This document shows, piece after piece, positions 43,610-55,406 of a stretch of 64,000 bases of DNA. The stretch comes from Porodaedalea pini. Lineage: Eukaryota; Basidiomycota; Agaricomycetes; Hymenochaetales; Hymenochaetaceae. Positions within the stretch are counted from its first letter, which is position 1; every line of letters starts with the position of its first letter. The stretch is from positions 682,001-746,000 of the forward strand of contig NBAY01000006.1 in the NCBI GenBank assembly GCA_002794775.1. Direction: 5' to 3'. Under the pieces are notes generated by a model. It was not told where the DNA came from and did not search any database. It worked only from the letters and a program-made list of their open reading frames with translations. Position numbers and translations under genes: made by a program.

Positions 43610-44900
43610 TCATTCATTGTCGTTTTTACGGCCTGAAGGCGGAAGACGGTCGATATACCCGGCTACGAGATCAAAGAAAGTCCAGAGGAGGCCATGGGTT
43701 GTTATGCTCCGTAATGCGCTAATACCGAGTCCTCGATACATACGTGCAAGGCCATCGTGCAATGACCTCGGATTCGAGGGGTCTGGCCCTGTTAGGGGCG
43801 TGAGCTAATGTACAAAAAGGAAGAATCACGAACTTACCACGGAGAAGACGATAGAAAGTCTCCCCGATCCCGCGCTTTCTCTCTCCAGCAAGAGCACGTG
43901 TTTGTACCTTGGTTTTTACGCTTCCAAGAATATGAGAAAGTAGCTTTTCAGGAACAAAAGCCAGAACTCACACATCAAGCGGGTATATCAACGCCCAGGA
44001 CGTGACTCCCGAGAAGGAGCCGCAGAAGAATGGCACGATCGATGAAGGGATTGGCAGCCATGAAGGGCTGGGACCCTGCTCCCCTGACGGCAAGCGGCCC
44101 ATTAGATGGCGCATGCCGTCGTATTCAAGGAAATATAATGCTGTTCCAGACGTATCTCGCAGGAGATGTAAGGGGAATCCAATGTATAGTCCTCTATACC
44201 CGCTTGCACGGACTATATCCCTCACTGCCTGTGACGTAGTGGGTGGCTTTACAAGACGAATGCCCTTGCTCTCCGCAATAGCATATTCGAGCTGCCGTCG
44301 GACCTTGACCAGCTCAAAAGGCGCGCTGCCAAACGAAATTAAAGCTCCTGCGGTTGCGCCTCCAAGGCCTCCCATACAAGCAACATCGACGAGCGTATTA
44401 CGCGTCAAAATGTCATGATACCGCAGAGAATCCTTCGTGCCATTATAGATAGTGAACGACGCAGCACCTGAAATTAGCAGGACGTTGAATATTATCCTCG
44501 GGTGAAACTCATGCTAAGGACGTACGGACGAATGATATCGTAAACAGAGGTATCCACAACCCTCGATAAAATCCCCTTATTCCCTCCTCTCGGAAAACCT
44601 GTCTCGCCATACGAGGGACCGTAATTGCATTTCGAGAAGTTTGCAAGCGCGATTTGAGCGAATCAAGCTAAACAAAGTAAATGCGTCAATACGGAAACAT
44701 TTTCACTACGGTGTAGGAGGCGCACAGGATAACCAGCAAAAGTGGAAATGTATGAAGCACTTATGGCACAAACAACAGCCTTGTTATCTGTTCAAACGCG
44801 GAAGTTAGCCAGCTATTTCACGCTCATTGTAGAATAAGACGCCAAAGACTCACGTCTGAGCGATTCATTGATTTCAGAAGAATTAAATAAGGATCTGAAG
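43610..44900 (-). CDS. Mitochondrial carrier (SLC25) family protein
   Basis: Inner-membrane solute carrier. The three carrier signatures appear in order: YPLDSLKSRLQ (near 44665), APFELVKVRRQ (near 44305) and YPLDVVKTKVQTR across an intron (near 43990-43895). The third repeat ends GLARMYRGLGISALRSITTH, and the stop is at 43610. Repeat 2 has GYRGLYIGFPLHLLRDTSGT. The substrate cannot be deduced. Exons upstream of NKAVVCAISASYISTFAGYP (44726-44787) are uncertain: the preceding exon ends at 44854, but no ATG in a compatible frame was found, so the given 5' end is approximate. Confidence 0.82.
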
Positions 44901-45247
44901 GGGCGGCTGGAAGACTGTCAGGCTCAGCGACAAGCGTTCAGGAGCTGCTTGTCCTTGCCTCGTTCCATCCATAGGGCACGAACGTGACTGGGCTGTTTAT
45001 GTCAGTCCAGTCTTCGTGCCAAAGCACGACCTGGGCGGCCTTTTCAATGCCGTGTTGAGTTCTTCAAGTAGCTAAGTCAACGCGATGAGAGGTGGTGAAC
45101 GTATAGAAGTGAGTCGCGCGCGCATGCAAGTCACCACGCCGGTCGTCAGTGACTCTGCTTCCGCGCTTGTCTCCTTCCACCATGCCTGTCCGCTACTGGC
45201 GATCTGGCTTCTAGCTTCAAGAACGACTTAGAATTCAATTTAAATCT
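44901..45247. other. Intergenic, probable divergent promoter
   Basis: About 350 bp between the carrier 5' end and the RRN6-like ATG. It may contain the carrier's missing first exon. No other feature is seen. Confidence 0.4.
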
Positions 45248-48200
45248 ATGGAATGGAACTTTGGCCTTCGTTATCCTCAATTTCCAAGAGAAAGTCCCAC
45301 AAAAGAAATAGAGGGAAAAGCAGCTCTAGAGAAACATGGTTGAATTATCCAATAATCAACCATGGTGGGCAGTCGGCCGCGACTCTCGTCAAAGTCGGAG
45401 ATGGTCTGGAGTGGAGAACGGTACACAGTACGCGGAGAGGTGAGCAAACAGCAAGCTTATTACTGCAGACTATCACATATTGACTTATGTGCTGTCAGGT
45501 TTGCTTACAGCCCTTGGAAAGCCATCCAAGGTATATCCTCGTACGAAGCCGAAGGACATCACGAACAATGGTGCTTCATTGCATCGACGAGCTGAACAAG
45601 GGGTACGACAGATTTGCCGGAGTGTTGTTGAAATTAACACTTACGAAGGCCTGGATCCACGCAGGCGAGATTCTTGAGGACTTTTCACCCCGACGTTGAT
45701 ATTCCGTTTGAGCTCATCAAAGACGAGCTTGAATACGACGTTAAGCTTGGAAGGGAGCGAGCTGTGTTCGATCCATTCATGGGGAATGCACTTGTTGCTA
45801 CCTATTGCTTTGAAGGCATTAAGAAAAGAGCCGTTGCTCTTGCCTTCCCGACAGGTAGTTTGGGCCGTGATCTAAGTACGTCGATGTTCTTTGGTGTACA
45901 TTACTGTACTATCCAATCTCATAATCGTATAAGATATCTCGCCCATTAATCTGAGGCAAAACTCAGTATTGTTCCAGCCGAGGACCCAGCCGTTATGGAC
46001 GTTCGATACTCCCGTCTGCCAAATCACGTCTTCCGCTCCGGCCGTCAATATGGCAGAGAAGAAAGGTATTCCGTCTCATCAACTATGGCTGCACACAGCT
46101 AATGCAACCATTCGACAGGGTATTGTCTAGCAGTTCGGACTTACGGGCAAGTTTCTGTATTCGACATACGGAATCAGACAACCTCTGTGACAGACTCGAC
46201 AAAATCGCCGTTCACCATCTCTGAGCTGTTGTCTGTCCGCTCGCATGAATTAAACTCGGACCTGGACGGCAAAATTATGGACATGAGTTTCTCTTCATCC
46301 GTTCCAGCAGACCTTTTCCTCGTGACCGAGCAGGGAGCTGGCTATCAATGTTCGCGCAAGGGCGAGCACAAGATAATGTGAGTCTTTCATCTTGGACGCG
46401 TGCATACCCTGACGACGCAGGCAGTGAAAAGATTTTTGATAAGCCCTCGGAGGGTGGTTGTGCTTTTTGGAGGATTACTGGAGACCAAACTACCTACGGT
46501 GGGAGTGTTGCATCGGACAAAATGATTCGGAAATTCGACACAAGGGTATGGATTCAAATGATTTTATATGATGAGTATACTCTCATAAGATTTAAGTTCT
46601 TGAGCATCTCTACGGACCTTTTCATGTACGATGATGGATCAAACGTAATCACCTCAATCTGTCCGACCCAGTTCGAGCACCTTCTTTGCGTTTCAACGAC
46701 CAGTCAAGTCATCTGGATTGACGAGAGATTCCCGAAGCAGCCTCTCCTCGGATGGAAACACCATCGCGCCTTCGACAGGTCGTTAAGTCTACAGACGATA
46801 GAGTACGAAAACAGTCAGTCGTTCCTATCTTTAATTTTCCGGAGTATCTTCTGACCTTGCGAAAAGCCTCATTAGGGCTTCTCGGCTCTTCCAAGAATGA
46901 TTATGTTTCTGCCATTTCCGTTGGCAAGATGCAAGACGGACCACTGCAGTGTCAAATGCCCCCGCGCGCCCTGCCTTCCACTGTTTCAGGCGTACCTGTG
47001 ACCGGCCGAACTATTATTCGTCATCCAGGCGCTTCGTCTAGGTCTTTCAGTCTACTCGAGCTCTCTGGTCAAGGTAGCTTGCATCAGCAGGAACTTCGCT
47101 ACGCGATGGCAGCATCGATTATCGCGCCGGAACAGGAAGATGTCGGAGGTCGTTTCAATTATCATTGGTCAGATGAAGTCCACGAACTTGAGAGACAATC
47201 CAGGGACTTGCGACCGGAGTATGGCAAATTGGCATCAAGGGAGCTTGCTATTACGGATCTGACTGAGATATACGAAGGTTATTCTTGGTTTCATATTACT
47301 CCACTATTTCGTCTTTCTGACTGATCTACCTGGCAGCACTATTTGGCGAAGAAGCACGAGAAGCCCGCGCTGAGGCAGAGGAAACGGGAGCTGAAGGAGT
47401 CTACGAGACATTGGAGAAGATGCCGCTTTTCTGGCAGCGCTCCGATCTTGAGGAAGAGCACATGCGTACTCTGTTAGTCATTACTGTTTCTTTCATGTTA
47501 CTTGTTCTGATGTTGCCTTAGGTTTGACGTAGTATTCGGCTCAGGCGACGAACCCCTTCACGAAGCAAGAGCTGATTTCTTGACGGGCTCGGTTTTAGAT
47601 TCCTCCAGAGGGTACAGGGCGCGGAAGCAAAAACGGATTCCTGTTGACGATGTCGCGAAAAGAGCAGGTTGGCACATGAATATTCAAATGATCTTGCACA
47701 AGATAGCTTCAGGTGACTTCAAGACGACGCCCTCCTCTGCCGCGGAACTCGATCCATATCACGTCAGCAGGGAAGAAGAGCTGCCTGAGGCTGATCGGCG
47801 CGAGTCGGAGGCTAGAGAGCAGCTTGCTTTGGATTTGGCTTTGTCTGCCGACGTGTTCAGCTCGACACCGATTAAGGATACCGGGCTGCTCGCATCGTTT
47901 TCCGGCACAGAAGGTGTCGGCGGAGAATCCCAAGAGGACGCTGTGCTCACACAGGCGGCGGAGAACCTCTCTCTCTCTGGCAAAGAGCCTCCGCAAGTAG
48001 CCTTCGGATTCCATCGGCCTGTGGTTAAAGACGGAAAGAAGCACTACAAAGGATTTAAACAAAGGCAAGAAGATAAGGCTATGGAAGCGGAAAAGGATGA
48101 AGTCGCCAAGATGCCACTCGGCGTGCGCCTTCTCCTATCAGAGTGGAACGTCGGTGATGATCCATACGCCTACGAATATGTTGACGCCTACGACCTGGAC

Positions 48201-48596
48201 GGCTCTGGTGCAGAATCGCAGCTCGTAAAGAGTCAAGCTCAGTCCCAGCGCCGTCGGCAGCAACGAAGTCCTTCCCAGGATGAGGGCGGCGGATCCTCTC
48301 GTCCGACGCAGAGCCAGGCCCCACCGACAATTATCGCAGCGAGGTCGTTAGCAGCGACTCAAGCGAAACCTACTGCTGGGAAATCCTCTCAGCCTACAAT
48401 GGCTCAACGGTCGGTGACGCGCGGACAAACTCAGACGCAAACCCAGCTCCACCAGGGAATCTCGCAGGTGGAGATGGATCCGGCGAGCTCACAACCAACG
48501 ATGATGTCGCATACACAAGTTCTTCCTGGTCCTTTCGGTGGGAGGCAGGTGACAGGAAAGAAGAAGCCCTCCAAAAAGAGGATAGGAGGTTTTTAG
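45248..48596 (+). CDS. RRN6-like RNA polymerase I core-factor subunit
   Basis: Large protein recognised mainly from its C-terminus and architecture. It has a beta-propeller-like N-terminal half (NALVATYCFEGIKKRAVALA, YCLAVRTYGQVSVFD, STDLFMYDDGSNVITS, LLCVSTTSQVIWIDERFPK) and a helical region. A low-complexity Gln/Ser-rich tail ends SQPTMMSHTQVLPGPFGG, then KKKPSKKRIGGF. This tail type (SQ-VLPG-FGGR, KKKPxKKRxGGF) is typical of RRN6-like proteins that recruit Pol I to rDNA. ATG 45248 is the likely start, with several short introns in the first 2 kb. The last exon, from about 47525, is a long open frame. Exon junctions near 45340-45700 and 46530-46830 are not fully resolved. Confidence 0.75.
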
Positions 48597-48668
48597 ATGA
48601 AATTTGACTTTAGATAAGAAGTAGCTTATGATGTCTTAATCTCCGTTGTAATTCTGATAAATCTATTA

Positions 48669-50356
48669 CTATACATATTTAACGACTACATCGAGGCTAA
48701 GGGGCAGAGAGGTTGCAGTGATTACAATCGCTCCGCCATCTTCCACGAACTCCGAGACCTTTTTCTCCAGATTTGGCCGTGTCGCCTCTTCCAGCGATCT
48801 GGGACCTTGGAGATACATGTTGAGGGTTGAGCCATCTTTGCGTGTAGCAGCTAGCGAGGGTTTCTTGACTTGTCTAAAGAGACCAGGCATGATTTAGTAT
48901 CTCGAAAGCAAGATGTATAACGCGTTGTTGACGTACATATCAGGTCTCTCGGCTAGAGTTTCAATCAAGTCGTTCACAGTCCAGTCCTTGTCAACCTCGA
49001 GGAGCACAGACTTTCCGCCACAAACGGGACAGTCTTCGCGTCGCTCATGCTTGAATGTGTAGGAGTAAACGCCATCGGTACCAATGTACATGAAGTAGTT
49101 GTCTAGATATGCGGAGGAAGAAGTGGCTAACTTGAATGCCTCATTACAACAGGATGCTGCAGCGATAATTATGTAAGATTGTGTCGACTAGTTTGTTTCT
49201 ACTCTAAGCACTTACCGGCGATGATGGCGTTTGTTGAGGCGATGGCTGGTATGATATTCTTCACGACACCCTGCGTCAGAGACCAAGTGATACCCTCGAT
49301 GTTGAACTCTTTCGCTCGAGCAAGAGCTGTGGAATATAACCAGCTGATGTGCTCTGGATCATCAGTGTCCATCTTTTTGTCTATAACGAAGTTAGTTCCA
49401 GCGGAAGAGGAGGAAGCAAAATTTGCCGACCGCCATGTACGCGAGGCCATTCTAGCACGGAGGCCCATTCAATGCAGTGTTCTGGTAAGCGAGGTGTGTT
49501 GGCTATGGTGCATATAGGATATGCGGTTGGCTTGTTTAGTAAGTCTAGGGAGCATTCGTAACAAGAAGTAACAGTCGGCAAGATAACTCGAGCTTGTCCA
49601 CGGAAGCCTGTTTGAAGAACATTTTCAAGGTTATTAAGAGAAAACAAAATGCACAATTTCCCCTTACCTTCAGTTCCTCCATCTATAAGGGGTTTCAGGC
49701 TTTCTGGGTTCTCCTCATCCACCATGTTCACTAGTGTGGCGTTAATCCATCGACGCGCCTCTACAGAGTCCAGACCACATATGATAATGTGGAATTGCAT
49801 ATAATATGCTTCATCCTTGTCCTGGATTTTGCCAAAGTACCTGGAAATATTTTCATCTATCAGCGAAAATAGGCGGGTATATGCACTTACGGTGTGACTT
49901 TAACGCCTGGAACACGCTTCATGACGAATTCTGCCGCACAGATAGCCTTCGATTTCCCGACATCCTTCTGTCTGCACCTAGTTGGACAACATAACCTTTG
50001 ACAAATGAATTTATTTACTCACCTAAACAAAAATTGTCGGTTCAGATTACTGATGTCAATCGTGTCCATGTCAATGACGTGGATGTCCTTGAAACCGGTC
50101 AACGCGAGATTCGCAAGGATCTCACATCCAAGCCCTCCTGCTCCGATGACAAGCACTTTGCATTGGTTGCGGAGGAAGTCTTTGACCTTCAGCAGACGCG
50201 TCAGCTGCGGCGTGAGCCCGCGAATTTCGCAATGCCTACCGGGTCCCCAGGATTGAAGCTCTCTTCCGTTCGAGGACCTGGCCTTTCAAGCACTTGATCA
50301 ACATGGAAGTATCTGTTTGGCCAGTCGATGAAGCGAGTCTGTCCGTTTGCGCTCAT
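48669..50356 (-). CDS. UBA3: NEDD8-activating enzyme E1 catalytic subunit
   Basis: Adenylates and thioester-links the NEDD8/Rub1 modifier with its partner ULA1/NAE1. ATG 50356 begins [20 protein letters not shown]. After a 53-nt intron the nucleotide-binding loop is [20 protein letters not shown]. Further on come [33 protein letters not shown], a zinc-site Cys pair (CYECS), the catalytic Cys in [36 protein letters not shown] and [20 protein letters not shown]. The C-terminal ubiquitin-fold domain that binds the E2 is present ([19 protein letters not shown] and onward), ending at 48669. Many short introns are present. It is divergent from NPR2, with 136 bp between start codons. Confidence 0.93.
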
Positions 50357-50492
50357 CCTGGTTGTAGTAAGCAGACAAGCCGTATTTCGTGGCGGCTGCG
50401 CGTCTAGATCTCAGACGCGTGTTGCACGTCTACATTATTGGGCTCTCTATTTTGGCTTCATACCACGATCTTTGGTCACCACAACCTACCAA

Positions 50493-52860
50493 ATGGCATC
50501 GGATGGCAACTCCTTCCTACCAAGAATATTGTCTGTGTTCTACGCTGTTTTTCATGATAACAGAGGGACGAATATCGTCTACCAAGTGCCAGAAGGCCTC
50601 ATCGTCACCTCTCCCGCTCAACTTTTGAATACAAGTCTGTCGGCCTCCGGAATCAGAACGTCATCTCCGGAAAGGATAGATGGACCTTCAAACAGGACAT
50701 CCGAGAGCAAGGACGCAGAGACAGCAAATCCATCGCGCACGTCCAGCTCGTCGCGATACTCACATCTAGCCAATTCACTCGGCACCCTTGAATCTTCTTT
50801 TATACGTTCCTCATCAGCAAATCGCTGCCTTTTCAAATTCGAGGATATATCTCGCTACGTTATCCCACCTAGCGCATTATGTGGTCGACTCGTTACTTGC
50901 GCGACAAGAAGACACCAGATCATTGGTTTCCCTGTCGAGTTGTACAATGAAGAACGCTACGAGCGTAATTTCTTCAGGTACAACGTGTGCTTTGTGTTCG
51001 AGCGAACCGCAGATTTGAGCTGTTACGAGCCTATCGTCCGCAAAATTGGGCGTGTTTTGACTACATGTGAGGTCTGCGTTTGCTTGCCTTCGAACCTCTC
51101 ATGTAATTACTGAACCCGCTTCTCAGGAAGAGTCATCCTTTCTGAGTTCCCTAGAGACGTCCACTAAAATCTACGCTATCCTTGAACAACTTTTCGAGGA
51201 TCTCAACTCATATTCTGAGACGTCCATTCCTATCGACAAGTTCAACTCGATTGAATTGAAGATCTTTCCGTTCTATCCCAATCCTCCGAAAGTCCATGAC
51301 TGGTCTGTGCCTGTAGCGCTTATTAATCTCAAGAAGCGGATCGAAGATAATTGGGACCTGACAATGGCTAAGGTGCAACTGTTTGTTCACTGAAAACGCT
51401 TTCAATGTACTGATAAACGCACTATTCTGCCAGGTTTGCCAGCACATCGACGGGACCAACCACGTCAGTCGCATAGCCTACTTAGCTGACTGCGATCTGG
51501 ATCTTACACGCAAGGCTGTTCAGCACCTACTGTAAGTCTAAATGTCCTCCATTTGGTATTCCTGCTCATAGAGGAGAACATTTAGTTTCTACCAAGTAAT
51601 CATGATGATCGATATTTTCCAGTTCAGCAATATGTACACACTTTGTCGCTCAGTTGCATGGCTTGCAGATGAGTCTCATGTACGAGACGAGTGTGGGCCG
51701 TATGTGACGCGTCCAGGTTAGTCCTATGTAAACTTCTAGTCCAATCCCTCATGAATTATCGTAGATCGCGAAATTTCTGAATGGCCGGACCTTCTGCATC
51801 TATACTCTCGACTAAAGCCCGGGATTACTGTCTTTGAGTGGATGCACGAGTACGACACGTACAAACACGGAATCGACCCTCGGCGCTTCGTTAGCTTTGG
51901 TGTGATCAAGGTGTGCTTGTATCTTTCTCGGTCTGCAAATGTATGATTTGCTTATAGGTGTAAATGCAGGGCTTTCTCCGCAGAGTGCACCGCTGGCCAG
52001 TCCTTCTTCCACCCTCACCTTCAGAGAAAGAAAAGGAACGCCGCTCGTCCTCTGCGTCCTTCGGCCGACGGCGCGGCAAAAGCCTCACGATGTCTACTGG
52101 GCCAGTGGTCGGGCCAAGTAGTTCAGGCGCGACCACGCCTCCCATCCTCTCCGGTGCTAGTGCATTCTCTTTTTCCAGAAATGCGGACGTGTTGTTTCAG
52201 GCACCGACGCCGTCTGCAGGACTAGGACGGCATCCGTCTCTTGGCGAGGGGGATCGAGACCGCGCTCGCTCGGTGCGTCGTGCAAGTGCCGCGGAGAAAT
52301 ACCTTGAACAGTTCCGACGTGAGATCGACCGCGACGGTGTGCAGACTGGTCCTATAGGTCCAACGTCAGGCGGAGGTTCTGGGGGCAACCCGACGACTGC
52401 GTCCCCACGCACACAACGCTATTCTCGCGCAACAGATAGCCGCTCAGGACGGCGAAACTCGCTTGTGCAGCCTTCGTTCTCTACCGGCAATTCCGGAGGC
52501 GGAGTTACGGCATTGAATTCGATGAGCAGCAGCATGGCCACTGAGTATGGTGGCGGTGAGGGCGGCGGGAGCGGGCTGGCGACGCCTACACGGCCCCGGC
52601 TCTCGCGCTCGCCGTCTTCGCAAGCAGCTGTGCTCGTGCAGACCTACTCCGGCTCCAACCTCGGTGGTGCTAGCACACCTGTACCTGCTACTAACGCCGT
52701 TCCGGCCGGGCTGAAGGAGCTCCTCGACGGTACACGCCACGCAGACGAGCTGGGCGTGCTGTTTGAGCTTGGTTGGCCCGCGCTTGAGAAGCACCTTGTA
52801 GCGATTGGAGGAGGGAAGGGCGATGGCGATTTTGGGAGGGTCGAGATCATTTACAGGTAG
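50493..52860 (+). CDS. NPR2: Nitrogen permease regulator 2 (NPRL2), GATOR1/SEACIT subunit
   Basis: Amino-acid-responsive inhibitor of TORC1 signalling at the vacuole. ATG 50493 opens the roadblock/longin-like N-terminal domain (PRILSVFYAVFHDNRGTNIV, YQVPEGLI). Further markers are RYNVCFVFERTAD, TMAKVCQHIDGTNHVSRIAY, FYQVIMMIDIFQFSNMYTL, FEWMHEYDTYKHGIDPRRFV and FGVIKGFLRRVHRWPVLLPP. A long Ser/Gly/Thr-rich insertion of roughly 200 residues separates this from the conserved C-terminus (ELLDGTRHADELGVLFELGW). The insertion looks disordered. It lies in one large last exon. Five introns were located, all GT-AG. It converges with RCL1, with 92 bp between stops. Confidence 0.9.
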
Positions 52861-52952
52861 TTGTTTTCGGGTCTTTCTTTTATTTTGTGGATATTATGTA
52901 TGGAATACAGCGATATAACAGATGTAAGTACAGCAGAAGGAGAGGTGTATGA

Positions 52953-54402
52953 TCACGCAAGCGACCGATTGGCGTTCACGTATCCGATGCCAAGGCAGGA
53001 GAAAATGAGTTCAGTTGACTCTGGGTCAGTCACATCCGCTCGTGCAATTTTAAAGGATGTCCCGAAGAATTCTCTGACATCGCGCAGGAATTGGATCCTG
53101 CGGAATGACAATCAGTAACATACTTTAAAGCCGTTGATGAAGTGAAGGAACACGTACGTCCTAGGGATGGTTCACCCATACGACATCGTCCAATGTCCTC
53201 GCTGCCGAGCACCATCATCAGGAGGACCAATATCTGGTGACTCCGGTCCACACAACCTCCCCGCTTGATCTCGTTCAACAAAGCGTAGGTCGCCTGAAGC
53301 GCAGTATCTTCTGGCGCACCGCCCGGAGTAGAGACCGCCTCTGCGCAGTGGAGAGCGCCGGTGGTGGACTCTGCGAGGAGCGAAAGGGCATAGCCAGGAG
53401 ATCTGGTGCAGTCTGTGAATTTCAGCTGGAATGAGAGTGAGGGGTTAGGGCTACGTACTTTCCGCTTTCTTCACCCTTGTACACGTCTGAGTAAAGATAG
53501 ATGTCCGGGATGAAGCGGTTGAGGACCGAGCGGGAGGCGTCGATCATGCGGTTTGAGAACTGCGGGCTCACGCGAACTGCATAGCTAGATTATTCTAAGT
53601 ACCTAAACTCGTGAAAAAGGGGCTTAGTGAACATGAGCTTACGATATGCCTCGTATCCTTTTGATCTTTCCTGGGTCGACAAAATTGAGCGTCTTGACCT
53701 GCTTCACGATCGGACACAAAAATTGGACTTCGCCACCTCCGAGCGGGGCTGCTCCTCGTTTCTTAATCTGCACGTCCGCATACCTTTGCTCAGCCATGCT
53801 TGTCAGCTAGTGCGGACAAAAGCTACTCACCCGAAGTTCCAATCCGTCCTCAATGCCGAATAGCTGGAGATGCGGGAGGGTCACCGTGCGCACAAGGTCA
53901 ACCGAGAGGTCGCGGTCGTCCGTCGTGATCCCTCGCAGAGTGAGGGCCAGCGACTTCTTTGCAAACGGAGCGAGCATGATCAAGGGTTCCAGAAAGTAGC
54001 CTACAGAACGCGAGAGAGGGCAGTCATGTGTGATGCTACCGCCGGAGATGATACCTGGTTTGAGCAGGACAGACGTGCCTTTAGGAAAAAGTTAAGTAAT
54101 ATAATTTACGAATCTTGAGAAGGGAGAATGCGAACCGGTGTAGGATATCTCAATGACTGTTCCATTCGTCATTTTCTCCAATAACCGCAGGAGGCTCGCC
54201 TCGAAGTCTATCCGTCATAACCTCAGCAATTCATTCTCTTTAGCAGCAGAAGGCAACCACAAACACCTCGAAGACCTGGGTTCTTGTCATCTGGCCGTAT
54301 TTTGTCGATGCGCACTGGCTTCCCACTAAGAAACGAGAGAACGAGTCGGTGTCGGAAATGCAGATGTCCACTGAACCTGAGTAACGAGTCAGTCTGCGCC
54401 AT
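52953..54402 (-). CDS. RCL1: RNA 3'-terminal phosphate cyclase-like protein
   Basis: Nucleolar SSU-processome component of the RNA-cyclase fold that works with Bms1 in 18S rRNA maturation. ATG 54402 gives LLRFSGHLHFRHRLVLSFLS, SGKPVRIDKIRPDDKNPGLR, then MTNGTVIEISYTGTSVLLKPG, GGSITHDCPLSRSVGYFLEP, DDRDLSVDLVRTVTLPHLQL and LLNEIKRGGCVDRSHQILVL. The gene ends FKIARADVTDPESTELIFSC, then a short tail, with TGA at 52953. At least five short introns are present. The open frame extends upstream of 54402 to another ATG, but conservation begins at 54402. Confidence 0.92.
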
Positions 54403-54654
54403 GGCTGCATCTGAATCAAGCGAAGAGGAATTTGCGTCTAACACTGATCGACGATGATCGACGATTTCTATTCTTGCATACGCATTAATATTCCTAGCAA
54501 TTCTCGGAAGACAATATCTGCAACCTTGTTTTGTGGGCATGTGACAGCTTTATGTGAACATATAAATTATGCAGCAGTAAGGGATAGGCTACCAAGGTAG
54601 CAAATTCTAATTCCAAAAACTCTCTAGTACATATAATCTCAACGGTATCAAGGT

Positions 54655-54760
54655 TGCCCCTTGGCTCAGTTGGTTAGAGCGTGTGACTGTTACTATATGA
54701 TCTATGGATGATTGTATGGTTAAAATCACAAGGTCCTGAGTTCAAGCCTCAGAGGGGCAG
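54655..54760 (+). tRNA. tRNA-Asn (GTT) with a 32-nt intron
   Basis: Acceptor arms TGCCCCT and AGGGGCA pair completely, with G as discriminator. The D arm is GGCTC...GAGC, and the anticodon arm is TGTGA/TCACA with loop CTGTTAA. The T arm contains GTTCAAGCC. The anticodon GTT is at 54689-54691. The intron occupies about 54693-54724, one base after the anticodon, the canonical nuclear position. The A and B boxes are internal as expected. Confidence 0.94.
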
Positions 54761-54778
54761 TTCTGGAAAAGTCTGTGG

Positions 54779-54789
54779 TTTTTTTTTTT
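54779..54789 (+). terminator. RNA polymerase III terminator (T-run)
   Basis: Eleven consecutive T begin 18 nt after the tRNA 3' end, a strong Pol III stop. Confidence 0.85.
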
Positions 54790-55406
54790 GCTTTTCTCAT
54801 TCTTAATTGGTCCGGTTCTGCTTACATATGGGTTCTAATTAGATTTCTTTGGTTTTATCTTACTACTGTGCTTGCTGTCGATGGTACACGGGAGGCGAGG
54901 CTGCATAGTGCAATGGCAGATGGACTTACTGAGAGGAGAATGCTTGAACCCCTCTCGGAATATATTGTGGTTTACGCTAGCTAGTCTATACTAGTATGCA
55001 TAAAGTCAAAGCCTGGAGATTCCGGTACGACTGAATACCAAATTCATCACACTATGTCTTTTTACTGGAGTGAAAGGAAGTTACTCATGTGGGGTATATC
55101 GGAGTCGGCTATTTTCAATATCGCTGGGCAAGTCGGAAGAGTTGCTGAGATGAATGAAGGTCGGCCAATTCGATGCAGTACTCTGCTGAATTGTAGCAAT
55201 ATTGTATCCTGGTGAGGTCTAATTATTTTAGCTATCTCTCTCCTATCAAAGGTCTTGTCTAGGCCTTCAGGAATGTGCCAAATATTATTCCGAGCCATCT
55301 GAGCGAAGGCATAAAGTGAACGTCGATCATTTATGTCGAAGAGTGCCGCACGTGCACCATTGAAATTTCCACTACGACACCGTGCTCGCCTTAAGCTTCC
55401 TCCAAA
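54790..55406. other. Intergenic
   Basis: About 620 bp without supported genes. Short open frames on both strands have no recognisable content. Confidence 0.45.
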
